NCBI RefSeq assembly: GCF_958295425.1 | Contig: NC_081149.1 | Location: 16,002,090 to 16,066,089, forward strand | Length of the DNA stretch: 64,000 nucleotides | From: Solea solea | Taxonomy: Eukaryota; Chordata; Actinopteri; Pleuronectiformes; Soleidae | Direction: 5' to 3' | Made by a program: the position numbers and the translations under genes | Shown here: positions 47,182 to 62,100 of the stretch, one piece after another | How the letters are laid out: each line of letters starts with the position of its first letter | How positions within the stretch are numbered: the stretch's first letter is position 1 | The notes under the pieces: generated by a model | Told to the model about the DNA's origin: nothing | Seen by the model: the letters and a program-made list of their open reading frames with translations, nothing else | Database searches by the model: none

Positions 47182-50100
47182 ATGAAGAAGCAGTTCAACC
47201 GCATGAGGCAACTTGCCAACCAGACTGTGGGAAGGTGGGTGTTTGTTTGTTTGTTTGAACATTGTTGGGTCTGTGTCTCACATATGAAGCTGATGATATG
47301 CACTATAACGTCAACTGTAGCGTGTGTGTGTGTGTGTGTGTGTGTTTTACTCCTCCATTGTCATCCGCTTTCTTGTTGTGGGCGGTGTCTGTAGGGCTGA
47401 GCCATGTTTGTGTAACTTTTTAGGAAAAAGTAAAGATTCGTTTTTGCAATTTGGTGACGTCAAGCAACATTTTCAGTGTCATTACACTCTCTTTAATTAA
47501 AATGAAACCTAGTCTTACTAATTGCCTTTTGTAAATCAGTGCTTGTTTTAATGCTGTCATTATATTTAGGGCTGCAAATTAAAAAAAAAAAAAAAAGAAA
47601 GTTAAAGCTGCAGAGCTTTATATTTGCAAACCTGAAATGTGTAGACATTTTTGTATTTTAGAACATTTGCCAGTGAATGTCCTGTAGAGGAGGACTCAAT
47701 TAAACATCAAGCTCTTCAAGATGTCACGTTTTATTTGACCAAAGGTCTGATAGCCAAAGTTTATTTCGCTTTAAAAGCTGTACATTCTCACTTTTGAGAA
47801 AAGGGACAAGATCAGTACGTGATTTATTTCCTGGATTATGACTAACTGATTTTCTCTTTCTTTACTTTATTATGTCTCGCTCTCTTTTTTACTTTTTTAC
47901 TCTCCTTTAAATAATCCCCTTTAGCCTTGATATTCTTTTGTGAGTTTTATATCTGAAGTTTGTCTCTGTAACAATGTGTACTTGTTGTGCTGCTATCTTA
48001 ACCAGGACTCCCTGGAAGAAGAGGTCTTGTGTCTCAATAGCACCTTCCTGGCTAATAAAGGATAAATAGATAAATCTGTATCTCTGTAGCTCAGTATACT
48101 TAGAGGTTGAAATTACAATACAATCTTCTGCCCACAAATCTGTGTAACTCTGTTGACATATGTGTCCAAGCAGATGATCAGTGTATAATGTGGGACTACT
48201 ATTTTTACATATAAGATAATGTGATCTTACACCGCCTCTTCTCTTCATCTCCATCAGGAGTCTTCACTGAGACGATGTCTCCTGTTATTACTGCCTTAAT
48301 GGCGTCCTCATAATGTTCCTTTTTTGAAAAGACTTCCTGACCAAAACCCCTTTAGGCACACGCGTGGGATTCCTCACATACATTCCACCTTATGTTGTGT
48401 AAGAGCAGTAAAACTCTGCTGAGCAGAACGACGGCTTGCTTACTGAGAGGTGGAAGTGTTTGCAGGCACACACCCTCTCTGGATTACTGCTGGACAGAGT
48501 TTAAAAATGCCTGAAATCCTCTGGTGCCATTTGTAGCGCCGCATGACTCGCAGACGTTGGGAGTTAGAGAAGAAAATGGGGAATAATGCAGCGAGAGTTT
48601 GCCAAAGACGTCCTCAATTAACCTAGATAACAGTTTCATGACACAGCCGGGAAAATAAGTTGCAGAAGATTTCATTTTCACCGTGTGTAACTGGACCTTT
48701 TGCCTGTGTTTGGGGTTTGTTTTCCACTACGTCATGTGTTTTGTGGATTAGTATTAATCCAAATTAATCTTAGATGAATAATATATACTTTACACTGCCA
48801 TAGAATGAGAATGACTTGTGTCCGGTGAATATTTCTCCCCCATGGCAGTTTGTGATGTGGTTTTCTGCTCAGCACAGATATATCCAGACTTAGGGGGGGG
48901 AGTTGTTGAAGTGTGAGGACTGGTGACATCAAAGAGGACTGTTTTTAAAAAAGAGGAATCAGTTTGATTTTATTTAAATTTAACCGTCACATACTGAGCG
49001 CTTGGAGACAGCCATTTAATTTCAACAAAGTTGAACAACACTTTGATTTGGGTCAATCACAGTAAAATGATGATTATATGCAGAGTTTTTAGCCTTTAGA
49101 CATTTGCAGTACAAGTCCATGTACTGGCGTGTTCCTCTCTGGCCTTTTGTGCTGTTTTGTGCCAGGTTTTCTTCCAGGGTTTGAGCTCCAGCATTGTGGA
49201 AGTCTATTCTTAGAACAATAGCTGCTGGCCAGGGCCGAGCTGTGTTCCAGTCGAATCAATGCAAATTCAGTATTGATAGGAATCTTAAGATTGCTCATGT
49301 AGCTTTTTCCGTCAGAGGCGAGGCTGTGTAATGCGATCATGTGGATGAGAGCGTGGCAGTTCTGGCAGCAGATCGTGTCTAATGCCATCACTGACTGCTT
49401 CTCAGACTGCTACTATCAAGCTGGGACTTTTGACTTTGCCAAATAGATAGATCTAAATGCTGTATTTGCCATTTTAGAGCAGTATTCTAGTGCTCAGACC
49501 TTTTTGGTGTGACACATAAGGTGCAGCATCACATTTCTAATTGCCTTAATCGGCTTTAAAATGTCTCCTCGATTAGTGTCCGCCCTGGGTTAATGTAAGG
49601 CCTTGTATGATCTGGAAAGGCACACAAGGTCACACTGCTGACAGTGCAGATCAAAACAAAAAACCAAACCCTGTGGGTGAAGGCGCTGCCTGTACAGCTC
49701 GAGAAACAGGATCGAGTCGAAGCACAGATCTTGATCTGGACGGCTACTAAAAAAGATTTTCTGCTCTATTGAAGGTTTATAGGAGCAAAATAATCTATAA
49801 AGGAGGAGGTTTGGAACAACCTTGGGCTGGCAGTCTGAAAAAACTGAGAAATGTGGGGAAGCTGGCCTGGCGCGGCATGACGCTTATGATTAGTGGCCAA
49901 GCAGTTCAGACTTAGCATATTCTCAGCATATTTTAGGTGCCTATTTTTTCTCTTTTTTTTTTTTTTGCAAAGTACAAGTTTGCTTGAACAGAGAGACATC
50001 CTTTTGTTCGCTCGGTTATAAAAACTTGTGGCATGATGGCTGCTCTGCTGCACGATCAGTGTAATGGTTCAGTTAAAATGTCTACTCCTGGTACAAGCTC

Positions 50101-53100
50101 GAGGCACAGCCAACACTAAAGGGTATTTCAGGCAGTGAGGTAAGCCTGTGACACGTGAGGATCTTATTTCTGCATCTTTCACCAGTATTAGGTAATAACT
50201 CTTTTGTGGGAGAGGGTTAATTGATCCCTGCGAGAGTTTAATCTATAGCGTGGTGTGTCTGCACTGGTAGAGCGAGGGAAGAGGTCCTGAGGGGTTTGTG
50301 AGTGGAGATGTAATACGTGTGCATGCTGCTGTATGTGTGGTCTGTGGATTTGCTGAATATTGATAGGTTCTGTGAGCTCGGTTTCAGGGCCCTTAAGCTC
50401 AGTAATATTCAAACCAAAAAAAAATGATGTCTTAGAAGTCACATATGAAGGAGAGGATGTTTTTTTCAGACACCGTGGAGGTGATTTTGACGCCACAGTC
50501 ATGTTCTGCAGACTCTGCTACAAAGTGTGGCGTTTGTGTGTGTGTTTTGGCCTGTTTCAGTCATCAACAAGCCCCTTGGCAACACCCACCCTCCTCCACA
50601 CAAACATACACACCTTCTGCTGTTGCCATAACAAACCAGGTGCAGATGACACAATAGGAAGTGAGCGTTCAGCACGGTGAAGGAATCTGCCGAGTTCAAG
50701 GAGACAAAAAAAAGGCAACAGCCCTTAGCAGTGATGGGCTTTGGGACACATTTGAATTGTAAACTATTGTGACATCATTGTGTTGTGGATTTAAGCATAT
50801 GTTGTATATGCTCAGTGTGTCATTGCTGCAGGGACACAGTGCAGACAGGTAGGGCTGGATAGACTTCTTTGCTTCAGTGTGAAGGTCTCCCTCGGCTGTT
50901 CTTCTATTTATCCAGGAAACATTTGTTTCTCCGATATAGATGTTCTTATGAACTGTATTCTTACTCACCAAATAAAGATGATTTGGTTCTTGTAGCCTTA
51001 GCATAAGGCTGTAGAAGCTTTGCTTTATGGAGGAAATCATTTTGGTCTGCCGTGTTTCTGCAGCAGACCGAATGGCCCAACCAGCCAGAACATCCATTTT
51101 GCACTTTGAAGCAGAAGCTCTACCTTCATAAAAAAAGAGAAAAAGAAAGTGAAAAGTGGTGAGCAGTGGTGTTCTACTTAAATGATCCATCCATTCATCC
51201 ATCATCTTTACCACTCTTCCTTCTAGGATTGCTGGGGAGATGTAGAAGACTTCAGTCCATTACAGGGCTGACTCCGAGATACACAACAGCTATCCATACT
51301 TACTGTACATTCACACTTACATGGGCAATTAACCCCCCACCAATCTCCATGTCTTTGGATTAAGAGGGAAAGCCAAAAAAGAAAAGCATGCAGATGCAGG
51401 GGAACATGCAAACACTAGACAGTACAGTTACTTACATGTTCGTGGATTGCATAATATTGCTGAGATTTTTATGGTGACGTGTCTTAATCTTTTCGTACGT
51501 AAAAAAAAAAAAAAAAGGTCTGTTAGTCTTTGTATTTTTATTCTTCTATTTGCTAAACCTCATCTTTGATGTGTTTCTCTCAACAGGGCCGAGAAAACTG
51601 AGGTGCTGAGTGATGACCTCCTGCAGGTACATACAATATTCTCCATTATAACTGTGCAAGTCGACCTGTTGGTGTTTTTGTCTCATTCTTGGATTTGTCT
51701 CTGTATTGGTGCTATCTAAGAATGTACATTTATATCAAACCATTAAAATGCACTGGACCGGGAGCTGACTGCATTGTTTCTACAGTTTTGCCCCGAATCA
51801 CTGACACTGAGTGTTTACAAGTCAGTTTGACTTTATGATTTATTATCTGTGGGTGTTGTGTTCACCGTCTAACCCAGTCTGTCTCAGAGGACTGTGTCTC
51901 GGCGCAAGAACAATACCCTTTTAGAACTTGTTTTCTAAAATGCAGAAGTTATAGTGCTGCTGGCGTTCCCAGTTCTCCTCTGTTAAAGCCATCATGGCGA
52001 AGCGAGTCACTCTGCCGTCATGGAGCACAAGTATTGGTAGTGGAGCATTACTACATTACAGGGGAGTCGTTCATTCAGTCATTCCTCGCCAGCTCAGAGA
52101 TTTGGCAGTGGAGGAAAAGTCCCTCATGGTTTTCCACTCAAGGCAAACCCTGGCAATGTTCTGTTGTTTGCAATTACACTGACGATGGACATAGTATGGG
52201 GTGTGTTGGGGGATGGGAGTTTGCAGTTTGAAGTGAAACAGATCACTGGTAGGAAAGGGTGATTAAGTTCAAGACTAAGTGAGTGAGAAAGAGCATGTTT
52301 ACAGGAGAAAGAAGCTTTTGTTGGGTGGAGGTGAGAGAGTGAAGGGAAAGGCTTTCCAGGACTTTCTTTTCGTCATGTCAGTTTTATGGCGAGCAGTAAT
52401 GAACTATGAACCCCATGTGGTTAACACACAGTGACACACAGCCCTCGACGAGCAATCCAAATTGTATTTCTTATTATATTTGTACAAGGGAGTTTTGTGG
52501 TAATCAAACGCTCTCGCTATATGTATGTTTGCTTCGTAAGCGGAAAGAGTTCAAATGACCTATATACATTTATAGTATATCAGTGTCCTGATAACACGGA
52601 GTGCTAACTGACCCAACCCTTCACGAGAATGCTTTCAGCTTTCACTCATCTTTGGTCCTTGTCCTGAACGACAGGAGCTTTGTGCTGCGTTAGACATTCC
52701 TTTAGCTCCGGCTCTCAGAGAGGAATGTGATTGTCGGGTGATCGGCAAAAGGGGACGTGGCTTGGATTTCTTTTGGCACAACAGCTCGAGCTCCAATCTG
52801 CCAGTGAGAAAACATGTTTTTTAAGAAATAACAGAGGAATGTGATGTTGTCATTCAAGATTATTACAGTATTCCAGATATGCTCCCAGATTAGTCATCTT
52901 GATAAAAAAAACTCTTCTTCCCAGAGTTTACTCATCTACCGGTGAATCATCAGCACTCTAATTTTAATCACAGTTGCTGGAAAACATGTGCAGAGAGAAA
53001 GAATAATGTTCACTTTCACCCTTCCAAAAACACTCACTCACACCCCCTTCTCCAACATGAAATTTGACTCTCCCATGTTGTCAAAGTAGCCCCCCCCAAT

Positions 53101-56100
53101 TTTTCCATATTCCTTTTCTTCAGCTGAGGCATTTATCTTGTTTGGACACGTTCCTGCTGCAGTGGGAAAAGTGAGGAGGCTGTCAGACTGGATGGTAATG
53201 CTGCCTCGTATTATCAGGGACATCTCAGTATTTCCACGGATACAAGGATACACACTGGGCTGTTATTGTTGTGCTCGAGTACATGCCCTATGTGTGAAGA
53301 CTGCTGTGGTCCGTTAAAGGAAGATTTTGGCCAATTTGTTTTGCCGTCTTTTTCTCAGAGCTACACGAGATGATTAATCCCTTTGAGACCGTCAGCTGGT
53401 TGTGTTCGTTTAATGACTATAACTGAGGGAGACCACTACCTGTTTTGAAACAATAACCCTGTGATGTGTTCAGCCGAGCAGAGAAGGAAAGGAAATATCT
53501 GGCACCACCCGTGTGTTGTCTGTTATTGTTTGTTATTTGTCACTAATGGATCACTGAAGCTGTCCAGACGAGACAAGAGAACAACTTCTTATGATCCCAC
53601 ACTGCTTCCAGTTATCAAAGGTCTTAGGTCTTTTGTTGTTGTTTGGTTGAGAGACCCCTAGTGGCAGAAATCATACACTGTGCATTTTAAAGTTGGCCTT
53701 TGTACAAAGCCAACTGTGCTAAGTTCTGTCAAGTAAAACTTGGGCGGGTATTGCGTCATATACTAATAAGCATATTTCCCAAAATGTCAAAGTATCAATT
53801 TTAGAAAAGAAAAATGACTTTCCTGCCTCCATGTATGTGAGCGCAGTGGTATGTTTTCACAGTGAACATGGCCTGTGGAAGTGACATGGTGGAGCCCCAT
53901 GTGAAATCCCTTCATATCCCTGCCGGCAGCAGCCGTACAGTCCACACACCCATCAGTTTACCAGCTATTCAGTCAGCAAAAGCAGCTCAACGCCAGAAAA
54001 ACATATCTGCGCCCGCCTGTTTCCTCTGTGACTCACTGAACGTTCCACATTTTCTGCTGTGGAAGGTCATAGGTCGTCAGCTCATGCTCTTCAATGCTTT
54101 CATTGCGGTCTGAAAAAAAAAACAAGATGGCAGTGACTGTCTTGTAAACCTTTGGATATAGAATATAACTGGACATACAGCAGGAGAGGATTGTCTCGAA
54201 CACATACACTAGTAACAGTGTGTTTGTGTGCCTTCAGTTTTTCAGCCAGTTTCTGTTTGTGTTTCCTTAACTGAGTTCCTCCCCGAGGCCAGAACTCTTT
54301 GCACGTGTTATTATGCTATTATTATTATTATGAGTTTTAAATAATTACATCTAAAAAGCGGCGAACAAGCCGCAATAGTGAAAGATAACTTTGGGACGTC
54401 ACACATTTAAATTGTGCGAAGCAGACATGATAGTCATTTCAGTGAGATGTGCTGTGTGTTGGCAAGAATCTGGTGATATGATCCTGATACAAGGATGAAG
54501 ATACAGCACATTACGGTATATTGTGATACCATAAGCAGGGCAATATTTGACAATTTTCATAGTAAAAATACCAATGTTATATGCATAAATAATATACAGT
54601 TTCTCAAACTCAAATTGAGCCACTGAGCATTGAGTCTGGTCACAAGGGGCCTGGTGAAGTGAAAAAAGTCCCAACTGTTGTTATGAAAATGATATCACCA
54701 TAATCTGATATTGGAATAACAATATTTTTGATGATTATGTTTTAATATGGGATGATATATAACTCAAAGTAAAAATGTATTGATGTAAAATGAATCTTTG
54801 CATTAAAAAAACATACAGAAATAACTCATTATATATTGATATGAAGTTGTGGGCCATAGGGAAAAATAAATAAATGCAGCACAAAACCACTGTCAAGGAT
54901 ATTTTCAAATCTATCCTGTCTGTCTGTCCCACCATGAAATACTGCAGTATTTTTAGTGTCTTAATATTTTTTACACTCCTATCAGTGAGCGCCCCAAAGG
55001 TATTTTTGTGTGGCCTTTTGCATGGACACAGACAATGTGATCACCCAGTGAGTCCTCGCCGCCCACACTGCAGTCATCGGTTCTCATTCTTGCCTTTTTT
55101 GGCTCAGAGGTTTCAAAGTCTGGATCCAATCGAGTCGTCACCAGATAGAGCTCGACTTCCATGCATTAATCAGAGCCGGGGATCAGCTGAATGGTGAGCG
55201 AATCAATTGGATCCAGGCAAAGAAGCCAAGTCCAGCTGTGGTCTGGCATGGAAGCGGTGGCTGCAGGAAAGAGGGAGAGGAAGAAAAGTACAGTCGTGTG
55301 TGAGCAGGAGCTTTATACGTCGTAAGGAGAAGAGCAAATTAGTGAGGAAGGGGGGAAAAGTTAAGGAATAAATGTAGGAGCAAGATGGGAGATCAGATGA
55401 CAGATGAGAGGCCTTCAGATGTTGTAATGTGTTTACAGTGAAACGGGAAGAGGAAGTGAATACTTGAGATGAGAGGCTGTTCGTTGGACTCACTTATGCT
55501 ACTACAACAGGAGGAGTCATTATGTCACATTTATTTCATTTATAAAATGAACAAATTCCTCTAAAAACGTTAATTGTTGTTTGCTGTTTGTTTTTAATAT
55601 CCCAACATATTGACCATAAATTGTGACTTTTAATACCTCAAACTTTTAGAAGATTTAAAAAAAGAAAAAACGACCTAATGTTGAGTCAGTGACAGTTCAG
55701 CTACATATGGAAATCTACTGTCGGAGATTTTTTTTCAGGTGTCAGTTAACCATGCAACAGGGAACAGGAACTGATATGCAAACTCTCGCTAGTGGGGCAT
55801 TTGATACTCAAATGGAACAGTCCATCAGTCTGTTATTTACTTGCCATGACTCATTGTACAATGTCATTGTGTCAGTGCTACCGGTTGTAACCCTGGAAAA
55901 TATTGAAAAAAAAAACTTTTGAACATTAATATTCATATACTGTACTTTCACAGAAGAACTCATAAATCAATACTCAAAATAAACAAAAGTTCAATAGACA
56001 GAGATACAGTATGTCCTGTTAGTATAGTGTAGTAATACAATTTGGTCACATGACAGCTATTGGGGAAAACAAAGGTATTTTTGGAGCGGGATGGAAAGTT

Positions 56101-59100
56101 TCGAGACAATGCGAATGTGTCATATCTGTGTTTTTATTTGTAGCCCTTACTTGATTTGCTTCTGTTCAGCAGGGAAACGGGAATGTGTCCTGACAAGACG
56201 ATCACTGACGTTTCATGTACCCTGCTTCACCTTATGTGGTTTGATTTCCACAGATCGAGAGGCGGATGGAGTTGGTGCGTTTGGTGTTGCACAACACGCA
56301 CAAGAGGCTGGTGTCCTGTCTGCAGGGTCAACTCGGCACTGACACGGAAAAGAGACACGTGAGAAGTGGATTTTTTTTGTTTTCTGCTGTTGGAAACATA
56401 CTTTACAACAAACTGGCAAATCAGACCATTAACTGTTAAGATCACAGAGTGAAGCTTATTAAATTCATTCATCTATGAGGCTCACAGAGGGATGCTGGTG
56501 TGGCATGTACACAGCACAGAGACTGACACACTGTGACACCAATGTCAGGTTCACAAGGACCTGCTATCATCTGCTATGAGCATGTTGCATCTCTTCTTGC
56601 ATAACACACAGATATGAGCAGGAGAAAAATATTCAGTCCTGGTCACAAGCCAGCGTCTTCTCACACACACATGCAGAGACTCACACACTGTTAGACAGAC
56701 CTGTTTTTTTTATGTTTATGTATTTGTCAGATTCTGTGATCATTGGCATTTGAATTGGTATGATGAGACTGGAAGTTGGTCTTATATTTTAGCAAACTGC
56801 AAATAGTTTAAACGTCTTTAATAAACCTTTTCACAGCAGATGTTTGTCGATTACATTAATTATGGTTCCACTCCAGTGTTTTGAGAGGGACAGGGCTGTG
56901 TTATTGTTCAAGTGTAACAGTAGATAACACTAAATACTTTATATTCTAAGTTTTTTAAGTTCAGGTTAAGTTTTTTTTTTTTTTTTTCAAATTTCTCTGA
57001 TTTCTCAGCTTCTTAAATGTGAATATTCTCTGGTTTATTTGCTCCATAATAACAAAGAAATCAGTAAAACTGAATCATTTTGGTTTGTGGACCAAACAAG
57101 ACAACAATTGCTCGATTAAACGAGAAAATAATCGACAGATTAGTTGCAGCCCCGTACTGCACATCTGAAGGATTCATCGTTTATTGTGAATTTGTCACTT
57201 TAATTTCTTGTATAAATATAGTATAGATATTAGAATAGTAGTCAAAGATAGTATAGATATATAGAAACTAGGCTGAATGTCCCCATGTCCCTTGAGTTCA
57301 TGGCCCTCAAAGTCTCTTAAAATGCCCCTGGAAGTGAGCAGTTGCTACAAATTCTGTGTGGTGCATTTCAGTGAGTTATTGTTGGGTAATTCTCGTTGTA
57401 TTGAGGTTTCTCCGATCAAATAAACATCATTAAAAAGAACGACAATAATAATAATAATAAAGGACTTTTTTCGCCACACTTTTGCCAACAGCAAATCAGA
57501 AAAGCAAACATGGCGTAACAAATGGCCAGTGTGTTTGTTTTCTCTGTAATATTTCCCACGTGTATTTAAGTAACGTGATTTTTTTCTTTTGCAGAAAAAG
57601 CTGCCCCTCACGACTTTGTCCCAGACCATGGAGGAAGGAGGTGGTCAACTGGGAGACGAGAGTCTGATTGGGTGAGAGCGGAAATTTAACTTTTAACAAT
57701 TTATTGTGTGCGAGTGCTGTTCCGGCAGCTTTTAAACCGCACAGACCACAAGTTAAGTACCCTGGATAGTACAGTAGCTCAGAACAGACAAACTCCATAC
57801 TCGGAAGGGTCTTTTATTTTTATTACCTGAAGTCCACTGTAAATTGTTCTACATTCTGGGGAAGGGAAGGGGTTTTAAGAGGCTTTTGTGCCCATGTGGT
57901 TTTATTTACAAATGTTTCCTTTGAGTTATTTTGGTTGTATGTATGTCATTCTCATTGTTTAGTGCTTTGGCCTATATCTGCCTTTGTGCAGCGTTTTAAT
58001 GTCACTGTTTTCTACTCGTTCCTATGTGCCATTATCTGTGTTTATGTGCTTGGATACAGTGTTTCTATAGCAATTGCATTACTTCTTTACTCATGTGTGT
58101 TTCATGTGGGCACACACACACACTTCCCATATGTGGTTATATGCTTTGCTATATACTCACTCTTTTGTCTCGGGTCAGTCATTCTTTATGCTCATGAGCA
58201 ATAAAGAGAAGAAAGGGGGATTAAAATACGTATACAAAATACAGTAAATCTTGCATTACATTATTTAGGTCTCAGATATTCACAAATGAGCTCTGTAACG
58301 TGATTTGTAAATGAATGAATCATCTAGATGCTACAAAATCTTTACATGTTCTCCAAAATAGTGATAGCTGTCATGTTTGTGTACATTCCTGTCAACAGCA
58401 AGATGATGGGTGTGTGTGGGGAGGCAGAGAGCAGGTTGGCCTTTGAGCTGATGCAGCATGAAGTGCAGCTCGAGAGAGACGTCCTGGAACCTCTTAACCA
58501 GCTGGCAGAGGTACAGACACTTCTCCCACATCTTATTTCACACGTCATAAGTCATGAATACATCGGTCATGTTATAGCCATTATAACCATGATTTATAGG
58601 ACAAACTCATTTCTGTTGAGCGAGGCCTTTGTCATTTTTTTTACTATTTTTGCATAAAATGTACTGTGAAAAATGTTCAGAGTTCTTAATGTTTTTGCTA
58701 CAGGTGGAGATTCCCAATATACTCAAACAGAGGAAGCAACTCGCCAAGCTGGTTCTAGACTTTGACTCCGCCAAGACGAGGTAGACATTCTGCTTTTGGT
58801 GTCACTTTGTGTTGTTTTGCGTTTTAATATTTAAAGTGATGCGAGTCCCTTGGTAGTGTGCGTGTTTAAATACCTTTAATAACACCTTGGCCTGCAGGTG
58901 GTACCAGGCAGCGAAGTCCAACAACCCAGCCATGGCAGCTAAGGCGGATTCTCTCAAGGACGAGATGGACGAGGCTCTGAATAAAGTAGAAATATGCAAG
59001 GTAGATATTGTGTCATTACTACACAGTTCATTTCTCTCCTCAAAGTATTTGTTAATATAGTGATGGTGTGAGAGTAGGTTTAGATTTGATGCTGTATTTG

Positions 59101-62100
59101 CAGTGTTTAATGGAGACATATGTTTGAACTGAATTAAACGGCACATTCCAGCCAGGTCCTCCTCATCAGGTTATGATGTGGTGTAATTAAGTAGCTGAAC
59201 AAAGGAGGTCTTGTATGCTGCAGGAGCACTTTGTGAGGCGCATGTCATTAAAGGTCATTGCTTTGTCCTCTGAAGTTCAAGTGTCTTAATGAAGGTTTAT
59301 GTTCTTTTCCTTCACAGGACCAGCTCTCCGCAGATATGTACAACTTTGCTTCCAAAGAGGGAGAGTACGCACGGCATTATGTCCTTGTGAGTGCACCCGG
59401 AACTAAAATGGGCATTTATATGAATAAATATGTTCCTCTATCACCGCATAACTAATCGCGCTACTACTGTGTTCCGTAACTGTGACCCTGTGTTATGTTT
59501 GTCTTTATGCACCAGTTATTAGAGGCCCAGGCTGAATACCACAGGAGTTCTCTGGCAGCTCTGGAGGCCATGATACCAGGAATCCAAATGCAGCAAGGTG
59601 AACAGCCAAATCATATAGGAATCTAAACAAAAGCTCTGTTTTAAAGACTACACGTGAGGAAAGTCGGACACGTTAAAACACCGTCAAACACACTGATGTA
59701 TTTCTCACCCAGACTCGTGGATGGAGAAGCCGGCGTTCGGCACAGCTCTGGACGAGCACCTGAAGAGGAGCTCCCGTGACATCGCTCTGCCTATCGAGGC
59801 CTGTGTCATGATGCTGCTGGAAACTGGCATGAAAGAGGAGGTACACGCAAAAATCATGCTGATAGAAACTTTGCCAAAGTAGGGAAAAGTTGAGGTGAAT
59901 TGATCAGAAATTTGAAGGTAGACTTTTACTGTTAAAGCTGCTCCACTGTGTCAGAACTTCTCTCTAGAAATGATGACACATGCATGTGGTTCTGTTAGAC
60001 TTTGTATGGCAGGGACAAGCTTGTGTGTGTGTTCTTGTATTTGTGCCTTTGTGAAGACCAAAAAAATGCTGCACAAACGTGTGTGTGTGTGTGTGTGCGA
60101 GCGCGCCATGGCATCTGCTACCCATTAGCATGTTCACTCGCAAACGCTTTAGAAGTAACCCTATCACTAGATACTAGGTAGATGAACGAGGTAGAAGGAA
60201 GATAATTCTTGTAATATATCTGTCTGGTACTCCGAGCCAAATGTCTCTTGTTAGAAAGTATTCCACTTCAGACTTTGGCTTATTTTTAGGATGGAAGCAC
60301 CTGTAAAAGTTTAAAAGGCACAATTCAGTAGTTTTGTCTTTGTTGTCCTTGCAGGGACTCTTCAGAATAGCTGCCGGAGCCTCAAAGCTGAAGAAGCTCA
60401 AAGCCGCGCTCGACTGTTCCACCTCACAGCTTGAAGAATTTTACTCTGACCCTCATGCCGTCGCTGGTACCCTTGCTACAAATGCACAAAAAAAAAAAAA
60501 CGTGACACAATCCGGTCTCAACTGTTTCTCTCATAGCTGTTCTCTTAACACACAGGAGCGCTGAAGTCCTACCTCAGGGAACTTCCTGAACCTCTTATGA
60601 CGTTTGGCCTGTACGACGAGTGGCATAATGCTTCCAAGTAAGAGGACAAACACACAAACTCCAACACAGCCCTGTTAATATCAAATAAAACACCAGTAAA
60701 CGCTCGCAGGCTGTTTTAAATGTTCGGGTAGTTACACAGTAGAATGTGTGTGTCTGGTTTCAGTGTGTCGGACCCTGACAAAAGGCTTCAGGCCCTGTGG
60801 GTGGCATGTGACCACTTGCCAAAAACCAACAAAGCCAACCTCAGGTAAGAGCGTCTGGAGTTCTGTTCTGTTCCAATGAAGCTACAGTCTCTTTAAAACT
60901 GTAAAACATTTTGTAGACATTCTATAAACTTAATTGTTATTGTAGGAAATGAATAAATGATGTCAAGGTGTACGTGGGTTTTCTCCGGGCTCTCAAGTTT
61001 CCTCCCATAGTCCAAAAACATGCAGATTTGGAGATTAGGTCAATTGGTCACTCTAAATTGACAGTAGGTGCGAGTGTGCGAGTGGGGGGGGTTGTTTGTC
61101 TCTATGTGTGGCCCTGTGATGGACTGGTGACCTGTCCAGAGTGTACCTACGCCTCTCGCCCTGTGTCAGCTGGGATGGGCACCAGGATAAAGCAGTAGAA
61201 GATGAATGAATGAATGAAGATGTTCAACATACAGTAGAGACAGCTTATCCTGAAAGAAAGTGTGTTTTAGAAGGACACACGTGATCATACAATAAATACA
61301 ACTACCGCCTTGGAGATTTCACACCAGTGACCAGTGTCTCTCTTGCAGGTATCTGGTTAAGTTTCTTGCTAAACTGGCTCAGGACAGTGACATTAATAAA
61401 ATGACTCCCAGCAACATCGCCATTGTCCTTGGACCCAACCTGCTCTGGGCGAAGGCAGAGGGGTAAAAAAGAAGCTTGTGCACTTTTCACCTGACAATAA
61501 TTCTCTTGAGTACAACATGAAGCTAATGTTGATGAGATCTGACGAGGCCCTGTCTTTCTCGTCTGTCTGTGGTTGTATTCAGGACACTGGCAGAGATGGC
61601 AGCTGCTACATCGGTCCATGTCGTAGCCATCATTGAACCAATTATCCAGCATGCTGATTGGTTCTTCCCTGAAGGTAAAACGTCTGTCTATTGTATCATT
61701 TTATTTAACTGTACAATATATTACCGACCACCTGTAATGTTCTTTGCACTTCGTTTGGCGTTGAAACTCTTTCTGTTGACCTCAGCAGGAATGTCCACAA
61801 TGTTTTTTTTATGGTTTTACTTAATTACATTTTTGCATATTAAGCTTCCACTTCAAAATGAATGCTCTGGCTGGTTAGTCCGTTCAATCGTCTCATCGTT
61901 CTTAGACTTTTAAATGCAGAAATGTCTGTAAATACAGCTATAGGGCAGCGTGTAACTGAAGGAAATGTTTCACATCCACATCCTATTTGCTTCTTCCTCT
62001 TTCAGAGGTGGATTTCAACGTATCAGGCATGTTCGCCATGCCCACCCACCCAGCCACCCCAGATCCTGAATCCGGCCTGGATAGGAAGCGCCCTGGGAGC

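Larger units (their letters stand above)
47235..51586 (+). other. arhgap17: arhgap17 intron 1
   Basis: A 4.35-kb intron. It holds a GT run (47,321-47,345), a LINE tail (47,858-48,068), the second copy of the 103-bp inverted repeat (49,107-49,209), a degenerate reverse SINE-like stretch (about 51,185-51,400) and unique sequence. No additional exon is supported. Confidence 0.65.
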
